DNA from: Trichococcus ilyis
GTDB taxonomy: Bacteria > Bacillota > Bacilli > Lactobacillales > Aerococcaceae
Direction of reading: 5' to 3'
DNA length: 64,000 nucleotides
Assembly: GCF_900109135.1 (NCBI RefSeq)
Contig: NZ_FNYT01000006.1
Location: 57,661 to 121,660 of the forward strand
In this document: piece by piece, positions 8,501 to 17,663 of the stretch
Numbering within the stretch: position 1 is the stretch's first letter
Layout of the letters: each line of letters begins with the position of its first letter
The notes under the pieces: generated by a model
Databases searched by the model: none
Told to the model about the DNA's origin: nothing
What the model saw: only the letters and a program-made list of their open reading frames with translations
Made by a program: the position numbers and the translations under genes

Positions 8501-11500
8501 CAAAGCCTTGTCTACGGGCTTCGGCAACAATGTACCACAAGGATTCAGATGTTCCGACAGCAGTCGGATTCGCATGCATCAAGTAGATGGAGCCTGGGTC
8601 CAGATAATCGGTGACACTTGCTGCAATCGCAATGTCCGAAAGTCCTTCCCAGTCGCGTGTATCCTGGGTCCAACCGATGGTGTAGGCATAGCCGAGACTG
8701 CCGACCGTTTCCAAGACGTCATCATCATATACCCCTGCTGGTGCACGGAAATATGGTTTGGAGGATACGCCGGTAGTTTCCAGGATGTATTCCTCCATCA
8801 GCGCCAAGTCATAAGCCAATGCATCGGCTGAAAGGGATGTGGAATCATCATTGTGGGAGTAGGTGTGGTTGGCTATTTGGTGTCCGGATGCGACTATTTG
8901 AGCCATCAATCCGGGATCGGTTGTGCCGTTCAGGAAGAAGGTGGCTTTCGCGCCGAGGTAATTGAGGTTGTAGAGTATGTCGGCCAGATTGGTGTAATCG
9001 TCGCCGTCATCAAAAGTAAGGGCGATGACGTTTTGTCCGGTATCGACATGGTTGACAAATCGGGAAGGTCCGGTGCCGTAATCCGGTTCATCTTCACCTG
9101 GGTCGACTACGACAGGCACTTCGCCAGTGTAGATGCCTTGATAAGCAAGCAGCCCGCTGATGGACTCGAATCTGTAACCAAGTGCTTGCACTGCTGCCAC
9201 CATCTGCAGGATGGCCGCTGGTGTCTTGGTTGCATCGGGGCTTCCGTGCAGTAGGATGATGGCCCCAGGTGCGATATTGTTCACGACAACGGAACTGATT
9301 TCGGCTGCCGTCTGTGTTCCGCTCCAGTCGCTTGTTGAGATGGACCAACCGATGGCATATTGATAACCGAGGCTGCCGGCTGTTGCCAAAACGGTTGCGT
9401 TGGTTTCACCCATCGGTGCCCGGAAGTAAGGTTTTGTGCTCTCACCTGTAGCATTTTGGACGAGTTGATCCAAATTATTGAGGTCATTCTTCAATTGGGT
9501 CTGTGTCATTTGCGTGGCATCCTCATGGCTGTAAGTATGGTTGCCGATTTCATGGCCTTGAGCGAGGATGTCGTCGATCACGCCCGGATCGGTCGCGCCG
9601 TTCAGGAAGAAGGTGGCTTTTATGCCCAACAACGCGAGGTTGTTGAGGATCTGCCTGATGTTCTCGGTTCCGGATGCGTCGCTGATTGTCAAGGAAATGA
9701 CAGGGACGTCGGTGTTGACTTGGTTCACGAGTTCAGCTGGTTTCGTATTGGCAGGTATTTCCGGAACGGGTTCTGGTTCGATCGGTGGGTCACCCGGTGT
9801 TGTCGGATAGGAGCCTTCCAATGCGAGCAAATCGCTGATGGTGGCGAAGTTGTAGCCGAGTTGGCGGATGGCTGTGATCATCTGCAGTAATGCTGCGGGT
9901 GTCGTATTTGCGGAGCTGTTGCCGTGCATCAGGAAGATGGCGCCAGGTGCCAGGTTATTAACGACGGCGGAACTGACCTGGGCTGCCGTCATTGTACCGC
10001 TCCAATCACGCGTATCCACGGTCCAACCGATTGTGTACATGTATCCCATGCTGGCAGCGGTGGCCAGGACTGCATCATTGGTTTCACCCATCGGTGCCCG
10101 GAAGTAAGGACGGGTTGTGGCTCCGCCTGTACTGTCCTGCACCAAAGTTTCCATTGCATTTAGTTCCCATACGATTTCGTCCACGGTCATCTCGGTGGCA
10201 TCGTCGTGTGTGTAGGTATGGTTGCCGATCTCATGTCCTTGTTGAATGATTTCTTTGATCACGGCAGGATCGGTCAAACCATTCAGGAAGAAGGTTGCTT
10301 TCACGTCCATTGTGGCCAGATTCGCCAAGATTTCACGGACGTTTTCGGCATCGGAGGCATCACTGATGGTCAAGGAAATGGTCTTTTCGCCTGTGTTGAC
10401 TTGGTTGATGACTTCCGATAGGATATCATCCGAATAATCCTCTTCAACCGGCACTTCTTCGTCCGCGGAGTAATAACCGCCCAACGCCAACAGATCGCTG
10501 ACTGTGGAGAAACTGTAACCGGCTTGCTTCAGAGCTGCGATGGAATACCAAAGTGATTCCGGTGTATTGGCAGCACCGACGCTGGCGTGCATCAGGACAA
10601 TGGAACCGGGTCTGACACTGTTGACGACCGCGTTACTGACCGCAGTAGCCGAAATGCCGGTCCAGTCGAGCGTGTCGACGTCCCAACCGATTGTGTATTG
10701 GTAGCCGAGGCTGCCCACCGTGTCCAGTACGGAACTGTTGTAGGAGCCGTAAGGGAGGCGCAAGAAAGGTAAGGATGAAGTCCCAGTCGATTCCTGAATG
10801 TAGTCTTCCATCAAGTTGATGTCGTTAGCCAAGGCGGATGACGATAGTGTCGTGGAGTCGCCATGCGAGTAAGTGTGGTTAGCCAATTGATGGCCGTCCG
10901 CAACGATCTGTTGCAGCAATGAAGCATCGGCATCGCCATTCATGAAGAACGTCGCCTTTACGCCCAAATAATTCAAATTATAAAGAATGTCGGAAAGGTT
11001 ACCGTAGGAATGGCCGTCATCGAAGGTCAGCGCGATCACGTTATCCGAAATGTTCACTGAATTGATGATTTGCGAAGGTCCGGAAAAGTCGCTGACGGCT
11101 GCTGCGGCCATCAGTTGCATAGGTTCTTCGGTTGGGATTTCCGGCATCTCCGTAGTCGGTTCAGGTGTGGCGGGAGCTTCTGTTCCTTCTGTGGGCTGTT
11201 CCATTGGCAGTTCTACTGGCGTTGCCATTGTGTTTTCTTCAGGTAGGGTTGTTTCGGGTGCAGGTGTATCAGGTGTGGTTGTTTCTGTGGTTGGAGGGAT
11301 TGGAGCGGTTGCTTCCGGATCGGTCGCTACCTCATCAGGCGTGGTCGCCGGTGCGGGTGTTTCTGCGGGTGGTTGCGGATCGGCCGTTTCCGGCAGAGGT
11401 TGTTCAGTAGGTGTTGCAGGTGTTTCCGTCATCTGCTCATCCGGCTCGGTCACTTCTGCGGGCGGGGATTCCGAAGGTGTTGTTGCGGGTGTGCTTGCGT

Positions 11501-11684
11501 CAGTGGTTTCGAACACTGTTTCCGGCAGTTGAATACCTGGCGACGGTTCGTTGAGAATGGAATCTGATGGCAGCATTTCGGTATTCTCTGATGTCCCTTC
11601 TGTTGCTGCGGATGCATCCGGCAGCTGGCCGTTCATCATAAATATGACTAAGAAAGGAGGCAGGAAAAGCAAACTTTTTTTCAT
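5547..11684 (-). CDS. Giant secreted protein with seven NodB (polysaccharide deacetylase) domains and a C-terminal beta-propeller
   Basis: Residues 1-26 are a signal peptide; 27-195 are a Pro/Thr/Glu-rich stalk. Seven NodB units of about 200 residues follow, centred on motif 1 at residues 220, 439, 666, 890, 1108, 1326 and 1552. Units 1 and 4 read TFDDG and unit 5 TFDDL, while units 2, 3, 6 and 7 read TISDA or TISDV, losing the catalytic-base Asp but keeping the metal Asp. The HTYSH-type metal motif is kept in all seven. Linkers are acidic or proline-rich, including PVDPVDPVDP. Residues about 1765-2045 resemble the five-bladed propeller of GH43 and GINT1-N-like domains (TADPFIILVDGVYHMFFE, YPNVFE). 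There is no LPXTG or transmembrane anchor. AAGGAGG precedes ATG 11684. NodB enzymes remove acetyl groups from cell-wall or extracellular polysaccharides, so a role in modifying the neighbouring polysaccharide is likely but inferred. Confidence 0.9.
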   Translation of the reverse strand: MKKSLLFLPPFLVIFMMNGQLPDASAATEGTSENTEMLPSDSILNEPSPGIQLPETVFETTDASTPATTPSESPPAEVTEPDEQMTETPATPTEQPLPETADPQPPAETPAPATTPDEVATDPEATAPIPPTTETTTPDTPAPETTLPEENTMATPVELPMEQPTEGTEAPATPEPTTEMPEIPTEEPMQLMAAAAVSDFSGPSQIINSVNISDNVIALTFDDGHSYGNLSDILYNLNYLGVKATFFMNGDADASLLQQIVADGHQLANHTYSHGDSTTLSSSALANDINLMEDYIQESTGTSSLPFLRLPYGSYNSSVLDTVGSLGYQYTIGWDVDTLDWTGISATAVSNAVVNSVRPGSIVLMHASVGAANTPESLWYSIAALKQAGYSFSTVSDLLALGGYYSADEEVPVEEDYSDDILSEVINQVNTGEKTISLTISDASDAENVREILANLATMDVKATFFLNGLTDPAVIKEIIQQGHEIGNHTYTHDDATEMTVDEIVWELNAMETLVQDSTGGATTRPYFRAPMGETNDAVLATAASMGYMYTIGWTVDTRDWSGTMTAAQVSSAVVNNLAPGAIFLMHGNSSANTTPAALLQMITAIRQLGYNFATISDLLALEGSYPTTPGDPPIEPEPVPEIPANTKPAELVNQVNTDVPVISLTISDASGTENIRQILNNLALLGIKATFFLNGATDPGVIDDILAQGHEIGNHTYSHEDATQMTQTQLKNDLNNLDQLVQNATGESTKPYFRAPMGETNATVLATAGSLGYQYAIGWSISTSDWSGTQTAAEISSVVVNNIAPGAIILLHGSPDATKTPAAILQMVAAVQALGYRFESISGLLAYQGIYTGEVPVVVDPGEDEPDYGTGPSRFVNHVDTGQNVIALTFDDGDDYTNLADILYNLNYLGAKATFFLNGTTDPGLMAQIVASGHQIANHTYSHNDDSTSLSADALAYDLALMEEYILETTGVSSKPYFRAPAGVYDDDVLETVGSLGYAYTIGWTQDTRDWEGLSDIAIAASVTDYLDPGSIYLMHANPTAVGTSESLWYIVAEARRQGFEFVTIDELMALEGDYSDGSGGGGIDVSDGVSQFIEQIDTNQKVISLTFDDLGDSEVLQGILDVLAELDVKATFFSDGTADPDMLYQVVSQGHELGNHSYSHEFSTYLTIAEFTAELNALENKVVNATGASTRPLFRPPYGDYDQSVLETLGSLGYDYTIGWSVDSLDYLGTLSPDEIAFNVLDQLAPGYIYLMHAVPESANTPASLYEIINTARELGYSFATVSDLIQLEGVYTTDPVDPTNPVDTTVSQLINKVTTGEKVVSLTISDASDANNLRQILANLALLDVKATFFLNGLTDPTLIDDILAQGHEIGNHTYSHDDATQMTTAQLTTDLNNLEQLVKNATGESTKPYFRAPMGATNASVLATAGSLGYDYTIGWTVDTRDWSGTLTASQVSSAVVNNLTPGSIFLLHGNSSAATTPAALLEMIAAARALGYEFRTITGLLALQGIYPDPVDPVDPVDPVDPDPPIITIPSQLVNQVNTNQQVISLTISDVSSAENLRQILANLALLDVKATFFLNGLTDPTLIDDILAQGHEIGNHTFSHDDATQMTTAELTSDLNQLEQLVKTATGESTTPYFRAPMGATNATVLATAGSLGYSYTIGWTTDTRDWSGTLSASQVSAAVLNNLSAGAIYLLHGNNSANTTPTALLEMITAARALGYQFRTISELLAYEGDYSYVEPEPEFAIPVLDEFGNITNPVITRNDVTDVYNPLGTADPFIILVDGVYHMFFEVLRDYNIATQSFTDSVAHAYSTDLANWTYTQVVLGPETDGIRAAYPNVFEYNDNYYMVPDQAGNVEAFFATSFPLGWDYHSTLLEGNFVDTNVFEVGGTWYLTTSEQPYNSISLYYNTSGDWRNGEWQLHPAGLIIEENWSEKGYRGAGNPFVYEDYIVMPVQVTPVATNVYGEYTTWYKLSDLSPTTVTVEQLGTAVEAQHNGSWNDLAMHHIAHAPYGDGYVFVVDGLAYYANGTGQAEYTIGLYTANV

Positions 11685-11890
11685 AATTCAGCCCTCCTTA
11701 AATCGCTAAATCAGAAAACAAGCCTAGTCAATTGATTGAATCATTTGTTGCTGTGGTGGGGTTGAGGGCTACGTAACCATATCAATCATCTCCTGGAATT
11801 TATAAAATCAAAGCATAATGAGCCGGAAACAATACAAGAGGTCAAGTCCTGATAGGTTTATTCACCTGATTAACTTAACCACTTTAACAT

Positions 11891-11917
11891 ATTATAACGC
11901 AAATGAAAGCGTTTTAA
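11891..11917 (-). promoter_or_regulatory. Putative promoter -10 and cre-like site of the multi-NodB gene
   Basis: On the minus strand a TATAAT lies at 11896-11891, about 200 bases before the ATG. Directly upstream, 11902-11917 reads AATGAAAGCGTTTTAA, one mismatch from the CcpA-site core consensus. A cre between -35 and -10 would suggest catabolite repression. The -35 is poor, so this is tentative. The rest of 11685-12020 shows no gene. Confidence 0.4.
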
Positions 11918-12022
11918 AAGGATTAGGAGGCACAGTCGTCATCCATAAATGCTTTTGTGAAGGGATTTTTTGGACTTGTTGAAAATTGCTTGCTGTTATT
12001 TTTGCGATATGTTTTCTTTTTT

Positions 12023-12071
12023 GTTAAGTTTTTTATTAGCCCTTTTTCATTTGTTGGAATTGTTCTATACT
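12023..12071 (+). promoter_or_regulatory. Promoter of second LCP gene, shared box
   Basis: GTTAAG, CCTTTTTCATT, AATTG and TATACT (-10 at 12066-12071) occur at exactly the spacings seen at 823-871. The intervening bases differ strongly, which argues for selection on the blocks. No consensus -35 is present. Confidence 0.6.
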
Positions 12072-12141
12072 TGATGAAGCAATAATAAGCAGGGTGATGG
12101 GCTGGCTTGCAGCTGTGTTGCTCAGAAAGAGGATCGAACCG

Positions 12142-13227
12142 ATGAATGAAACAAGAAGCAATTATTCTAAAAAGAAAAAACGGAACCGAATTATTCTGCT
12201 GTCATTGATGAGCGTTATTCTTGTAGCTTTCGCGCTATTCTGGACCGTCTATGACGATGTCGAGAGCACATTGAAAAGTGTTTTCAAGGATGTCGAAACG
12301 CAAAATATGCGGAAAGAAGAGGTTTCTGTCGATGCAACCCATCCGATCTCATTTGCGTTGTTGGGGATCGACATGTACGGGGACGGAATCGCTGAGGGCA
12401 CCGGACGCTCGGACACCATCATCGTCGCGACGGTGAATCCGAACACCAAAACAACGACAGTCGTCAGTGTGCCGCGTGACAGTTATGCCGAAATGGTAGG
12501 CTATGAAACGAACATCTATCCGGAGTATAATGACAAGATTACGCATGCCTACGCATTCGGGAGTACCGAGATGGCAATCAACTCCATCCAGGAATACCTG
12601 AATGTGCCGATCGACTATTATGTCGAAATCAACATGCAGGGACTGCATGATATCGTCGAAGCAATCGGCGGCATCGAATTGACGAGTCCGCTGACTTTCG
12701 AATTTGAGGGTTCTTCCTTCGTCGAGGGTGAAACGGTCGTTGCCGATGGATGGGATGCTCTGGCTTTCGCCCGGATGCGCAAGGAAGATCCGGAAGGTGA
12801 CTTAGGTCGTCAAAACAGACAGCGGATGGTCATCAAAGCGATCTTGGATAAGCTGATCAGCATCGACAGCGTCACGAACTACAAGAAGATTTTGAGTGCT
12901 GTCGAAGTGAACATCCAAACGAACCTATCGTTTGATGATTTGCTCGACATCAAGTCTGGCTACGTGGATGCTCTTGATACGTTTACGCAGGAGACGATTG
13001 CCGGCGAAGAACTTTATTACGATGAGATCTACTATTATTATGTGGATCCTGAAGAGCGTCTGCGCATCTCGAATACGCTGCGTGATGAATTGGAAATCGA
13101 TGAAGTTCAGTTGAGCGATATGAATTTGTCGGACGCAGATGCATCGTTTGGTTACGGCCAGATGAGCAGCGCTGGTTTGATCACAGGCACATCCGATGAT
13201 GACAGTGCCCAAGATACGGAAGAGTAG
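12142..13227 (+). CDS. LytR-CpsA-Psr (LCP) family protein
   Basis: This 361-residue membrane-anchored protein has a short basic N-terminus (SKKKKRNR), one transmembrane helix (about residues 15-36) and an extracellular LCP domain from about residue 70. Motifs are [33 protein letters not shown] and [20 protein letters not shown], which supply the Arg/Asp residues that bind the lipid pyrophosphate in known LCP structures. The acidic C-terminal tail is unlike the first LCP protein. The start at ATG 12142 places basic residues before the helix and has GAAAGAGG about ten bases upstream; GTG 12094 would add an unusual 16-residue extension. It probably attaches polysaccharide to the wall. galE follows after 75 bases with no terminator visible. 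Confidence 0.92.
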   Translation: MNETRSNYSKKKKRNRIILLSLMSVILVAFALFWTVYDDVESTLKSVFKDVETQNMRKEEVSVDATHPISFALLGIDMYGDGIAEGTGRSDTIIVATVNPNTKTTTVVSVPRDSYAEMVGYETNIYPEYNDKITHAYAFGSTEMAINSIQEYLNVPIDYYVEINMQGLHDIVEAIGGIELTSPLTFEFEGSSFVEGETVVADGWDALAFARMRKEDPEGDLGRQNRQRMVIKAILDKLISIDSVTNYKKILSAVEVNIQTNLSFDDLLDIKSGYVDALDTFTQETIAGEELYYDEIYYYYVDPEERLRISNTLRDELEIDEVQLSDMNLSDADASFGYGQMSSAGLITGTSDDDSAQDTEE

Positions 13228-13301
13228 GCAAAAAAGTCGTCAGCAGCGGCAACAATGAAAAAAGAAATAGACGAAAACAGTCAATCGGAAAGAGGGATAT
13301 T

Positions 13302-14315
13302 ATGTCAGTATTAGTAACAGGCGGCGCCGGCTACATCGGCAGCCATACCGTAGTGGAATTATTGAACGCAGGCCAGGAAGTGGTCATCGTCGACAACTAT
13401 TCGAACAGCAAACCGGAAGTGCTGAACCGGATCAAAACGATCACCGGCAAAGCACCGACTTTCTATGAAGTGGACGTGCTGGACCGCGAGGCGTTGGATG
13501 CGGTCTTCGCAAAAGAGGATATCGACTCGGTCATCCATTTCGCCGGCTACAAAGCGGTGGGCGAATCGGTCGCGAAGCCGATCGAGTACTACCACAACAA
13601 CATCACGAGTTCTTTGGTATTGTGCGATGTGATGCGCAGCCACGGCGTCAAGAAAATCGTCTTCAGCTCTTCGGCTACGGTGTACGGCATGAACAACGTT
13701 TCGCCTTTGACCGAGGATCTGCCGACGAGCGCGACGAATCCTTACGGCTACACGAAAGTCATGATCGAACAGATCCTGCAGGATGTGGCGGTTTCCGACT
13801 CCGAGTGGAGCATCGCTTTGCTGCGCTACTTCAACCCGATCGGCGCGCATGCGTCCGGCCTGATCGGCGAAGACCCGACCGGCATCCCGAACAACCTGAT
13901 GCCGTACATCACGCAAGTGGCGGTCGGCAAATTGCCGCGCCTGAGCGTTTTCGGTGACGATTACGACACACCGGACGGCACAGGTGTGCGCGACTACATC
14001 CACGTCGTCGACTTGGCTCTGGGCCACATCAAGGCTTTGGACAAGATCAAGGAGTCGAATGGCGTCGGCATCTACAACCTCGGTACCGGCATCGGCTACA
14101 GCGTGCTGGATTTGGTGCACAACTTCCAGGATGCCAACGGCGTCGAAATCCCGTACGTGATCGTCGACAGACGCCCAGGCGATGTCGCAACCTGTTATGC
14201 GGATGCAACCAAAGCCAGGGAAGAATTGGGCTGGACCGCACAGAAGACTTTGGCGGATATGTGCCGCGACTCCTGGAACTGGCAAAAGAACAATCCGAAC
14301 GGATACGAGATGTAA
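13302..14315 (+). CDS. galE: UDP-glucose 4-epimerase
   Basis: This 337-residue cytoplasmic enzyme interconverts UDP-glucose and UDP-galactose. The NAD-binding GGAGYIGSH motif is at residues 7-15. The catalytic Ser124 lies in FSSSATVYG, and the Tyr148-x3-Lys152 pair in NPYGYTKVM. The length matches bacterial GalE (about 330-340). AAAGAGGG precedes the ATG. Together with galU downstream it can feed UDP-galactose to the transferases of the region, and could also serve lactose and galactose metabolism. It ends at a terminator at 14332-14367. Confidence 0.97.
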   Translation: MSVLVTGGAGYIGSHTVVELLNAGQEVVIVDNYSNSKPEVLNRIKTITGKAPTFYEVDVLDREALDAVFAKEDIDSVIHFAGYKAVGESVAKPIEYYHNNITSSLVLCDVMRSHGVKKIVFSSSATVYGMNNVSPLTEDLPTSATNPYGYTKVMIEQILQDVAVSDSEWSIALLRYFNPIGAHASGLIGEDPTGIPNNLMPYITQVAVGKLPRLSVFGDDYDTPDGTGVRDYIHVVDLALGHIKALDKIKESNGVGIYNLGTGIGYSVLDLVHNFQDANGVEIPYVIVDRRPGDVATCYADATKAREELGWTAQKTLADMCRDSWNWQKNNPNGYEM

Positions 14316-14331
14316 TGCAATGATTTTAATG

Positions 14332-14367
14332 AACGAAGAGGCTACAGTTGGCTTCTTCGTTTTTTTG
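14332..14367 (+). terminator. Terminator after galE
   Basis: An AACGAAGAGGC / GCTTCTTCGTT hairpin with two mispairs is followed by a run of seven T. Confidence 0.85.
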
Positions 14368-14441
14368 TAAATTTCACATAAATTAGGCTTAAGGGAGAGT
14401 TACGGATATAATTTAGACAGTAATCATATGTCAGGATGTGA

Positions 14442-16559
14442 ATGATCATGAAAAGAATAAGATGCTGGATTGGTATCGGGCTGTTCTTCGGGATGGTCTT
14501 TTCTGGATGCGGGAAGGGTCCTGAATCAACAGTGGAAAATTTGCCGATTGCGATCCGGTATGAAAGTACGGTTTCGGATATGAAGGAAGAAGACATCGCT
14601 GCAGGAGCGATTGTCAAGACGCTGGGTTTTTATGAAGAGGAAGATAAGGGGGGAGCCACTTACCAGATTGTTGATGATCCGCAATTGGAAGAGGATGGAG
14701 CTTTCGTGCACTTGTTGAATAATGGGATGAAGGCGAAAATGGTAATCGAGAATGAGACTGTTAACGTCCGGCAATTAGGGGCAGTAGCTGATCAAGGGGA
14801 ACTGATGGGAAATACTGACAATTTTGAAGCTTTTACGGCAGCTTTCGAGAGTGAAGTTCCAACAATCGACCTCGTGGGAGGGGCCTACTATATCGGTGAG
14901 GGAAAACGATTGAAGATCAACCGAGAAATTCAAATAGACGGAAAAGGAGCGACCATCATTGCGGATTCCGGCGTTTTGTTTGATGTCAGCATCAAGCGCC
15001 ACGCGACCGTGTCGAATCTTTATGTCTCCTCAGGCAGCGAGGGAATGCCGCGAAAAGGCATCGGCATAGAGGTCGTCAATGATGCTGAAGAGCCAAAATG
15101 GGGTGGTTCCGTCGACTTCTATAATGTCAATATCTTCCATTATAGCGTTGGTTTCCAGGGGGATTTGCTTTACAATAATGAACTGAACACTATCTATTCG
15201 GCATACAATGATATCGGTTACCGCTTTATCTCCAGCGGAATCTTTTCGAATATGAACGAAAACTATTCGCTCTCCGCTATGCACAATACATACGGCATCG
15301 TGATGGAAAATTTCCGGAACGCAACTTTCAACAACACAGTGCTGGAGAGCAATGGATACGGGGTCGTCATCGATGAAGACTCGGAATTTGTGGACTTCCG
15401 CAACACGTGGTTCGAACTTATCGAAATGGCTCCGGTAGCGTTCGGTACAATTTCCGAGGACACCATGGAACTGATTCCCAGTGGAGCAACCAATGACCGT
15501 GTCCATTTCACGGACAACCGTTGGAGTCAAGTCGAAACCGAATCCGAGATCTTTTATTCAGCGGATACGCTTTTCACATCCCGATATAGGCAGGTGGACG
15601 GGCCAAACTATGATTTTGAGGAATTGATGGACAGCGGCATCGTCTATACGAACTATGCGCAGGACAGCTTTACAGTTGACTCTGCTTCTGGCGGGGAGCC
15701 GGCCACTGTAACGGAGATGACGCCATTCGGGCAGAAGAAGGTGACGAAGATCAGCAGTGCCGATGAGGGGGGCGATCTTTCCATCTCATTCCCTTTCCAA
15801 TCTTTTGAAGAAGGGCATTCCTATCTTGTGAAGTACAAAGTGCGCTTGAATCAGGCGGGCACCATCATCACAGCAGTGCCTTCCTCTCCAACGGCAGTTG
15901 CGGGAACATCGGACAAAGCTTGGGTCGAAGCGGATGCTTGGACTGACGTGGCTACGATCCTGCAAATGCAGGAGAGTTTCGATGATCCGGAGAAGATAGT
16001 TTTTGATGACGATGGAAAGGTGAGCTTCACGGTCGAGGAAAGGTCGGAAGGGCTCGATGTTGAAGTTATGGAACCGGCTGTCTATGATCTGACGGAAATA
16101 TTTGGATCCGGAAATGAACCGGATGTCCGGTTGAATGATGAACTTGGCAAATATTTCAGCTACGTTGATTACTTGCATACCGGCAAAACCGGGAATTTTT
16201 CCGGTGATTATAGCGACAAAGAACGAATTGGTGTCTCCCTTCAGAACGGATGGACCGGGGAAGCTTCCTACCGGTATCTCGGCAACGGGCTGACCGAAAT
16301 AGTCGGAGTGAACCTGGGCACAGGGATGATCGGTTCGGAAGGGACGGAGTTATTCAAAATCCCGTCCGAATATGCCCCTGCAAACACAAGCGTCCAACTG
16401 GCAGTTTCAGAAGGCAACGATCCAACCGGCATGCTGCAAGTTCGGGTTGCCAGCGATGGTACAATTTCGATTGCTGCCATGGTGGGGTATTCTGTTCCTG
16501 AAAATGATCCGGATGCTGCGGTTCAGTTCAACTTCATCGTGTCATCGGATGAACGTTAG
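14442..16559 (+). CDS. Lipoprotein with right-handed beta-helix (pectate-lyase-like) domain
   Basis: This 705-residue protein is a predicted lipoprotein: basic N-terminus, hydrophobic segment, then lipobox FSGC with Cys about residue 26. Residues about 107-135 (VRQLGAVADQ, then NTDNFEAFTAAF) match the opening of pectate-lyase superfamily helices. About 250 residues follow with repeated short strands (NATFNNTVLESNGYG), consistent with a beta-helix. Such folds bind or cleave acidic polysaccharides. The C-terminal third looks like carbohydrate-binding beta-sandwich modules; no catalytic set is identifiable. It sits between galE and galU and has its own terminator, so a role on the cell's own exopolysaccharide (hydrolase, lyase or epimerase) is inferred. 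ATG 14448 is an alternative start. Confidence 0.75.
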   Translation: MIMKRIRCWIGIGLFFGMVFSGCGKGPESTVENLPIAIRYESTVSDMKEEDIAAGAIVKTLGFYEEEDKGGATYQIVDDPQLEEDGAFVHLLNNGMKAKMVIENETVNVRQLGAVADQGELMGNTDNFEAFTAAFESEVPTIDLVGGAYYIGEGKRLKINREIQIDGKGATIIADSGVLFDVSIKRHATVSNLYVSSGSEGMPRKGIGIEVVNDAEEPKWGGSVDFYNVNIFHYSVGFQGDLLYNNELNTIYSAYNDIGYRFISSGIFSNMNENYSLSAMHNTYGIVMENFRNATFNNTVLESNGYGVVIDEDSEFVDFRNTWFELIEMAPVAFGTISEDTMELIPSGATNDRVHFTDNRWSQVETESEIFYSADTLFTSRYRQVDGPNYDFEELMDSGIVYTNYAQDSFTVDSASGGEPATVTEMTPFGQKKVTKISSADEGGDLSISFPFQSFEEGHSYLVKYKVRLNQAGTIITAVPSSPTAVAGTSDKAWVEADAWTDVATILQMQESFDDPEKIVFDDDGKVSFTVEERSEGLDVEVMEPAVYDLTEIFGSGNEPDVRLNDELGKYFSYVDYLHTGKTGNFSGDYSDKERIGVSLQNGWTGEASYRYLGNGLTEIVGVNLGTGMIGSEGTELFKIPSEYAPANTSVQLAVSEGNDPTGMLQVRVASDGTISIAAMVGYSVPENDPDAAVQFNFIVSSDER

Positions 16560-16602
16560 CTAAGGACGAAATAATTTAAATCTTTTCAGCATAACCGGAG
16601 AC

Positions 16603-16639
16603 CGCACCAATGAGAAGTTTCATTGGTGCGTTCTTTTTC
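16603..16639 (+). terminator. Terminator after the beta-helix lipoprotein gene
   Basis: Perfect 11-bp stem CGCACCAATGA / TCATTGGTGCG with a short loop and TTCTTTTT after it. Confidence 0.9.
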
Positions 16640-16650
16640 ATCGTTATATT

Positions 16651-16659
16651 TGCTATAAT
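16651..16659 (+). promoter_or_regulatory. Extended -10 promoter of galU
   Basis: TGCTATAAT is an extended -10 element 32 bases before the galU ATG and just after the upstream terminator. The -35 region is weak (TTCTTT). Confidence 0.6.
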
Positions 16660-16690
16660 AAAAAGGACTATACACGAAAGAGGGAGACTC

Positions 16691-17575
16691 ATGACAAAAG
16701 TAAGGAAAGCAGTTATTCCTGCAGCAGGTTTAGGAACACGTTTTTTACCAGCAACAAAAGCGATGGCTAAAGAGATGATGCCGATCGTGGATACACCGAG
16801 CATCCAATATGTCGTTGAGGAAGCCATCGCTTCCGGCATCGAGGAGATCGTCATCATTTCCGGCAAGGGCAAGAGTCCGATCGAGGATCATTTCGACGCG
16901 AACTTTGCCTTGGAGGAAAACCTGAGGGAAAAAGGCAAGACCGGGATGCTGGATATGGTTCAGAAGACGAACATTCCGCACATCCACTATGTCCGCCAAG
17001 CGTATCCGCACGGACTGGGCGATGCGATCCTGCAGGCAGAAGCTTTCATCGGCAACGAACCTTTTGTTGTGCTGTTGGGCGATGACATCATGCCGAACGA
17101 CATTCCATTGACGAAATCTTTGATGGATACCTATGAGCAGACAGAAGGCGGTGTCGTTGCGACGATGCGCATCCCGGGAAATATGACGAACCGCTATGGC
17201 ATCATCGACATCAAAGAGAAGGTCGGCGAACATATCTACAGCGTCAACCATTTCATCGAAAAGCCGGCTCCGGAAGAAGCGCCGAGCAACCTTGCCATCA
17301 TCGGCAGGTACCTCTTGACGCCGGAAATATTCGACATTCTGCGCAATCAGCAACCTGACGCCGGCAATGAGATCCAACTGACCGATGCGATCGAATCGCT
17401 GAACGCCATCCATCCGCTGGTCGCGTACGAATACACCGGCAAACGCTACGATGTAGGCGACAAATACGGCCTGTTGATCGCCAATATCGAATTCGGGCTG
17501 GAGAACAAGGACACGGCCGACAAAATGCGCCCGTACCTGAAAGAATTGGCGAAAGAATTAAAGAACAAGGCATAA
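16691..17575 (+). CDS. galU: UTP--glucose-1-phosphate uridylyltransferase
   Basis: This 294-residue cytoplasmic enzyme makes UDP-glucose from UTP and glucose-1-phosphate. The N-terminal nucleotidyltransferase signature KAVIPAAGLGTRFLPATKAM is intact, followed by KEMMPIVDTPSIQY. VLLGDDIM carries the metal-binding Asp, and FIEKP and GRYLL motifs are present. AAAGAGGGAG precedes ATG 16691; the frame is open upstream through the terminator and promoter, so earlier starts are rejected. It supplies UDP-glucose for the transferases downstream and for galE. Confidence 0.97.
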   Translation: MTKVRKAVIPAAGLGTRFLPATKAMAKEMMPIVDTPSIQYVVEEAIASGIEEIVIISGKGKSPIEDHFDANFALEENLREKGKTGMLDMVQKTNIPHIHYVRQAYPHGLGDAILQAEAFIGNEPFVVLLGDDIMPNDIPLTKSLMDTYEQTEGGVVATMRIPGNMTNRYGIIDIKEKVGEHIYSVNHFIEKPAPEEAPSNLAIIGRYLLTPEIFDILRNQQPDAGNEIQLTDAIESLNAIHPLVAYEYTGKRYDVGDKYGLLIANIEFGLENKDTADKMRPYLKELAKELKNKA

Positions 17576-17577
17576 GG

Positions 17578-17650
17578 CGTTGCCATGACGGGAGCAGCGC
17601 ATAGGTCCCCAGGCTCAGCTGGCCTGGGTGCTCCATCATGCCCAACGTTA
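17578..17650 (+). other. Structured intercistronic RNA between galU and the next transferase
   Basis: CCCAGGC (17608-17614) pairs with GCCTGGG (17622-17628). GGAGCA (17591-17596) pairs with TGCTCC (17629-17634), ATGA (17585-17588) with TCAT (17636-17639), and CGTTG with CAACG further out. There is no T-run, so it is not a terminator. It may be an RNA processing or stability element. Confidence 0.45.
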
Positions 17651-17663
17651 GGAAGGAAAACAA

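Noticed and set aside
6850..10500. Regular repeats that could suggest a CRISPR or satellite array
   Set aside because: The period is about 650 bases and corresponds to NodB domains in one reading frame; no short repeat-spacer pattern.
13359..14285. Minus-strand open frame opposite galE
   Set aside because: Antisense shadow of a confidently assigned gene, with no family resemblance.
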